From contig NW_027445230.1 of the NCBI RefSeq assembly GCF_048569485.1, forward strand, positions 1-64,000: a stretch of DNA of 64,000 nt. Direction: 5' to 3'. Positions 59,454 to 64,000 of the stretch are shown here, in pieces; position 1 is the stretch's first letter, and the number at the start of each line of letters is the position of its first letter. The notes beneath the pieces are model-generated. The model saw only the letters and a list, made by a program, of their open reading frames with translations. It did not search any database and was not told the origin of the DNA. Made by a program: the position numbers and the translations under genes. This stretch comes from Anomaloglossus baeobatrachus (lineage: Eukaryota > Chordata > Amphibia > Anura > Aromobatidae).

Positions 59454-60844
59454 CCTTCTTAACCCAGTTTCCAAAAGCAGAACTCAATTCACCTGATTCA
59501 TATTAGCCCGATTTAATGAATTGGAAGAAAGCATACGTCTTCATATGCACCTCAATTTGGCCCATTCACTTTTCACACTTCCTCCTTTTGTTTTTTATCT
59601 TTCACACTTTTGACTTTCTTTATTCATCCAAATAGCAAACTCATCACCACTCAACCTGACCAACTCGGCTATGTCCCCGTGCTGCAGTTCTCTGTCTTAT
59701 CTAGATCATTTGCAATTGAATGGAATAGATCCCTTTTGGACAAAGTGGATTCACCTGCTGCTGCAGTGACCACAGGTGTGATAACATCTAGAATTGGCAT
59801 CTGGTGCGATCTCTCCGCTTCCACTCCAAAGAAAGTTACCTGTTTATTCCTATCATGCATTGGTTTTTGGGGTTTTCTTTGAGTAATGATGATCTCTTTA
59901 GTAGTCTGTTGGCGCCCTCTCCTGGAGGAATAGTTTGCTTGCTCTTGGACATTCTAAAAGAGAGGTCATGATAGACATTGAGCTTCTGAGCTCAATTGGG
60001 GACAGTCATGGGTGATGAATGTTTGCAACCTACTGCGAAGCCTCATACCGCAATATAAGGAACGTCAAATACTAAGAAAGGGCGGCCTATGAAAGAATTA
60101 CTACTTTCAATAAGTACACTTAAACGGCTAATTGGGAATAGAAAAACTGTAAAAAGCCCTCTGAGAAAGCCCCCCTCTAACCTTTGATAGTAAGCTTTTC
60201 TGTAGTCTGCCTGTTGATGTATTTTCCGTTTGAACTGTGCACAACATGAAGAGACGGAACACTGGCGGCTTGTCACAATGCCCCCCGATGACATCACAAT
60301 AGCGCTGCTGCCTAGAAAACAAGCTGCGCAGAAGAAGTTGTTCTTTGGGTGGGAGGGTGGGCTAGTGGAAGGAGGGGGCAATCTCTTTTTTTCCCGGGTG
60401 GTAGGGGGATGACAGGAGAAGGGAAGCGGGTGGTGAGAAAGGTACAGAGGGCAGGGTTTGGGGGCTGGGAAGGAAAGGGAAAAGATTAGGGTTTGGGGAT
60501 GATGAAAGGGCTTTCTACGGGTAAGGATGGCAAAGGGTGGCAGTGACGGAAAGTCAGGCAACCTGTCCTGTCCGTCTTTTTGTATCGTGAATTGGAAAGA
60601 CTGCAAGGGGGAGGGGAGTTGCTTGCGCCCTAAAGGAGGAGTTATTCAGATTCATTGCAGTGGGCGGCGGCTGCAAAACGCACCATTCTTCTTGTTTTGG
60701 CTCTGCAAAGCAGCCTTTTCAAGGGTTGGCTTGGGTGACAAAATGTCTTGTGTAGGCGTGGGTTTGTCTCCCTCTCGCTCTCTCTCCCTAAGATGTGTCC
60801 GGCATAGGCCAGGGTGCCACTCGAGGCCCAAACCAATTCTGGTT

Positions 60845-61031
60845 ATCGCTTCTCGGCCTTTTGGCTAAGATCAAGTGTAGTATCTGTTCTTATCAGTTTA
60901 ATATCTGATACGTCCCCTATCTGGGGACCATATATTAAATGGATTTTTAGAACAGGGAGATGGAAAAAGAGCTTGCTCTGTCCACTCCACGCATTGACCT
61001 GGTATTGCAGTACCTCCAGGAACGGTGCACC
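60845..61031 (+). ncRNA. RNU2: U2 snRNA, unit 32
   Basis: Last intact U2 in the window. The 3' box is at 61045-61059 and the CTCF-like site at 61488-61503. A private T to A lies at 61429, 59 bp before the CTCF-like site. Confidence 0.96.
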
Positions 61032-62422
61032 CCTTCTTAACCCAGTTTCCAAAAGCAGAACTCAATTCACCTGATTCATATTAGCCCGATTTAATGAATT
61101 GGAAGAAAGCATACGTCTTCATATGCACCTCAATTTGGCCCATTCACTTTTCACACTTCCTCCTTTTGTTTTTTATCTTTCACACTTTTGACTTTCTTTA
61201 TTCATCCAAATAGCAAACTCATCACCACTCAACCTGACCAACTCGGCTATGTCCCCGTGCTGCAGTTCTCTGTCTTATCTAGATCATTTGCAATTGAATG
61301 GAATAGATCCCTTTTGGACAAAGTGGATTCACCTGCTGCTGCAGTGACCACAGGTGTGATAACATCTAGAATTGGCATCTGGTGCGATCTCTCCGCTTCC
61401 ACTCCAAAGAAAGTTACCTGTTTATTCCAATCATGCATTGGTTTTTGGGGTTTTCTTTGAGTAATGATGATCTCTTTAGTAGTCTGTTGGCGCCCTCTCC
61501 TGGAGGAATAGTTTGCTTGCTCTTGGACATTCTAAAAGAGAGGTCATGATAGACATTGAGCTTCTGAGCTCAATTGGGGACAGTCATGGGTGATGAATGT
61601 TTGCAACCTACTGCGAAGCCTCATACCGCAATATAAGGAACGTCAAATACTAAGAAAGGGCGGCCTATGAAAGAATTACTACTTTCAATAAGTACACTTA
61701 AACGGCTAATTGGGAATAGAAAAACTGTAAAAAGCCCTCTGAGAAAGCCCCCCTCTAACCTTTGATAGTAAGCTTTTCTGTAGTCTGCCTGTTGATGTAT
61801 TTTCCGTTTGAACTGTGCACAACATGAAGAGACGGAACACTGGCGGCTTGTCACAATGCCCCCCGATGACATCACAATAGCGCTGCTGCCTAGAAAACAA
61901 GCTGCGCAGAAGAAGTTGTTCTTTGGGTGGGAGGGTGGGCTAGTGGAAGGAGGGGGCAATCTCTTTTTTTCCCGGGTGGTAGGGGGATGACAGGAGAAGG
62001 GAAGCGGGTGGTGAGAAAGGTACAGAGGGCAGGGTTTGGGGGCTGGGAAGGAAAGGGAAAAGATTAGGGTTTGGGGATGATGAAAGGGCTTTCTACGGGT
62101 AAGGATGGCAAAGGGTGGCAGTGACGGAAAGTCAGGCAACCTGTCCTGTCCGTCTTTTTGTATCGTGAATTGGAAAGACTGCAAGGGGGAGGGGAGTTGC
62201 TTGCGCCCTAAAGGAGGAGTTATTCAGATTCATTGCAGTGGGCGGCGGCTGCAAAACGCACCATTCTTCTTGTTTTGGCTCTGCAAAGCAGCCTTTTCAA
62301 GGGTTGGCTTGGGTGACAAAATGTCTTGTGTAGGCGTGGGTTTGTCTCCCTCTCGCTCTCTCTCCCTAAGATGTGTCCGGCATAGGCCAGGGTGCCACTC
62401 GAGGCCCAAACCAATTCTGGTT

Positions 62423-62462
62423 ATCGCTTCTCGGCCTTTTGGCTAAGATCAAGTGTAGTATC
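62423..62462 (+). pseudogene. U2 snRNA 5' fragment (unit 33)
   Basis: U2 nt 1-40 followed by foreign sequence. It is 12 nt shorter than the 5' fragments beside the LINEs. The promoter region upstream is intact. Confidence 0.93.
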
Positions 62463-63262
62463 GTTCGAAAAGGTGGTTTAAGGCTCCGGCCACCTTAGTA
62501 CAATGATGCAATGCACACTGGAAGGTTGCGCTTGTTAGTACTTTGGGAGGATAGTATATCCATCTAGAGGAAACCATGGCCCTACCAGGATCGAGGCTAT
62601 TAGACTGAGTAAGTGTGGGGGCTATGGTGCAATGTGCCCCAGGATTGACGACCCTGGAGTGAGTCTGAGCTTGCTGGCTTTGGACCCCGGCAAGCCTTGG
62701 GCTCTGTAGCACACCGTACCTTGCCCTTTCATACTTTCTGAGCATATTGCTCTATCCCGGCCTTCTGGCTAGGAAGGGAAATTTTTATAATCATGGTCGG
62801 AGGTCCGTTCAGCTTTGGGCTGAGAAACCAACACCCGGTTGGAGGTCCGGGTCAGCTTCGGCTGAGAAACCAACACCCGGTTGGAGGTCCGGGTCAGCTT
62901 CGGCTGAGAAACCAACACCCGGTTGGAGGTCCGGTTAGCCTTGGGCTGAGAAACCAACACCGGTTGACGGTCCGGGCAGTTTCGGCTGCGAAACCAACAA
63001 CTAGTAGCTCTCTACTCCACTTGGGTAAGATGCCTGGGTGGACGCTGGGAGCAATGACAAGGCTCAACCAGGCTTCGGCTTGGGGGAGCACCGAAGATCC
63101 CTGACCCTTGCTGTGGCCTTCTGGCTCGGAGGGACGGGGTTGATTTTTGGGGACCCTCTCCTCACGGAGGGGTCCACACGAATCCTAGCCTTTGCACTGT
63201 TTTTGGTGTGACTTCGGTCATGCATTTTTTGCGGTGCTTTGGAAAGCTTCATTAAATCAAAA
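62463..63262 (+). mobile_element. Unclassified noncoding insertion in U2, 800 bp
   Basis: The net insertion is 803 bp: 800 bp of new sequence plus a repeated ATC (62460-62462 and 63263-63265). U2 restarts at nt 38, as after both LINEs, and the last bases (TTAAATCAAAA) match the LINE end, so the same machinery probably inserted it. The rest does not resemble the LINE. It is full of hairpins (stem 62470-62476 with 62490-62496; 63068-63083; 63151-63175; 63209-63220) and holds a 42-bp minisatellite. Short open frames cross the minisatellite because its unit is 14 codons long without stops; none looks like a protein. No tRNA, 5S or 7SL head or A/B boxes were recognised. It could be a non-autonomous passenger of the LINE, or the 3' end of a different, 5'-truncated U2-specific LINE. 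Confidence 0.7.
62799..63000 (+). repeat. 42-bp minisatellite of hairpin units
   Basis: Five head-to-tail units: 62799-62840, 62841-62882, 62883-62924, 62925-62965 (41 bp) and 62966-63000 (35 bp, more diverged). Units 2 and 3 are identical. Each contains a short stem-loop followed by GAAACCAACA. In units 2 and 3 it is TCAGC-TTCG-GCTGA; in 1, 4 and 5 the loop differs but the stem can still form. Confidence 0.85.
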
Positions 63263-63412
63263 ATCTGTTCTTATCAGTTTAATATCTGATACGTCCCCTA
63301 TCTGGGGACCATATATTAAATGGATTTTTAGAACAGGGAGATGGAAAAAGAGCTTGCTCTGTCCACTCCACGCATTGACCTGGTATTGCAGTACCTCCAG
63401 GAACGGTGCACC
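63263..63412 (+). pseudogene. U2 snRNA 3' fragment (unit 33)
   Basis: U2 nt 38-187 after the 800-bp insertion, with the 3' box at 63426-63440. Confidence 0.94.
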
Positions 63413-64000
63413 CCTTCTTAACCCAGTTTCCAAAAGCAGAACTCAATTCACCTGATTCATATTAGCCCGATTTAATGAATTGGAAGAAAGCATACGTCTT
63501 CATATGCACCTCAATTTGGCCCATTCACTTTTCACACTTCCTCCTTTTGTTTTTTATCTTTCACACTTTTGACTTTCTTTATTCATCCAAATAGCAAACT
63601 CATCACCACTCAACCTGACCAACTCGGCTATGTCCCCGTGCTGCAGTTCTCTGTCTTATCTAGATCATTTGCAATTGAATGGAATAGATCCCTTTTGGAC
63701 AAAGTGGATTCACCTGCTGCTGCAGTGACCACAGGTGTGATAACATCTAGAATTGGCATCTGGTGCGATCTCTCCGCTTCCACTCCAAAGAAAGTTACCT
63801 GTTTATTCCTATCATGCATTGGTTTTTGGGGTTTTCTTTGAGTAATGATGATCTCTTTAGTAGTCTGTTGGCGCCCTCTCCTGGAGGAATAGTTTGCTTG
63901 CTCTTGGACATTCTAAAAGAGAGGTCATGATAGACATTGAGCTTCTGAGCTCAATTGGGGACAGTCATGGGTGATGAATGTTTGCAACCTACTGCGAAGC
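63263..64000 (+). repeat. U2 array, block D (to window end)
   Basis: The remainder of unit 33, matching the common unit. It includes a CTCF-like site at 63869-63884 and ends about 20 bp into the segment that opens the window. Confidence 0.95.

Larger units (their letters stand above)
38790..62462 (+). repeat. U2 snRNA tandem array, block C
   Basis: Fourteen intact U2 genes (starts 40331 to 60845) at an exact 1,578-bp period, ending in the first 40 nt of unit 33. One private change was found, T to A at 61429 in the spacer just before the third insertion. Confidence 0.97.

Noticed and set aside
62463-62472. tRNA B-box-like GTTCGAA at the start of the 800-bp insertion
   Set aside because: It lacks the remaining B-box bases and has no A box upstream within the element, so a tRNA-derived SINE head is not supported.
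62799-63000. CRISPR-like direct repeats
   Set aside because: The repeats are directly adjacent with no spacers, and the context is an animal genome.
62793-63104. 103-residue open frame over the minisatellite
   Set aside because: The 42-bp unit is a multiple of three and lacks stops in several frames on both strands, so open frames are expected; there is no similarity to a known protein.

Overview
This window is a vertebrate-type tandem array of U2 spliceosomal snRNA genes, invaded at one site by site-specific retroelements. The repeat unit is exactly 1,578 bp: a 187-nt U2 gene plus about 1,391 bp of spacer. There are 33 U2 copies, all on the + strand: 30 are uninterrupted and 3 are split by insertions. 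U2 is identified by its 5' stem-loop, the branch-site recognition sequence GTAGTA at nt 33-38, an Sm site at nt 99-106, compensatory stem changes relative to human U2 (recalled from memory), and a perfect match to the metazoan snRNA 3' box 14 nt downstream. The organism is an animal, most likely a ray-finned fish, because the two large insertions look like Keno, a Tx1-group LINE known from fish that targets U2 genes. The species cannot be named from sequence alone.

Layout. Block A (1-22966) holds 14 intact U2 units and the 5' part of a 15th. A full-length LINE lies at 22967-28503. Block B (28504-33252) holds two intact U2 genes between split ones. A second full-length LINE, with no difference found from the first, lies at 33253-38789, exactly three units after the first (offset 10,286 bp). 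Block C (38790-62462) holds 14 intact U2 genes and the 5' part of the last split copy. An 800-bp noncoding insertion of a different type lies at 62463-63262. Block D (63263-64000) is the rest of that unit.

Each LINE has a 237-nt 5' UTR, ORF1 (514 aa, three CCHC knuckles), ORF2 (1,129 aa, AP-endonuclease plus reverse transcriptase plus C-terminal CCHC), and a 330-nt 3' UTR ending in a short A run. Both have 15-bp target-site duplications (U2 nt 38-52). Both look intact and young. All three insertions are in the same orientation as U2 and restart U2 at nt 38, the last base of the branch-site recognition sequence, so the U2 promoter and first 40-52 nt lie directly upstream of each element.

Most notable observations: (i) the first 25 nt of the LINE can pair with the U2 sequence just upstream, giving two nested helices across the junction; (ii) the 800-bp insertion has no recognisable coding sequence, shares the LINE's terminal TTAAATCAAAA and its 3' junction, and contains a 42-bp minisatellite in which each unit forms a hairpin, several with cUUCGg tetraloops, plus two motifs resembling the U2 5' stem-loop; (iii) every spacer carries a CTCF-like motif and a strong G-quadruplex motif; (iv) three of the four single-base variants I found between units lie within about 1 kb of an insertion. 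Base-level comparison was by eye and through translated differences, so further variants could have been missed.
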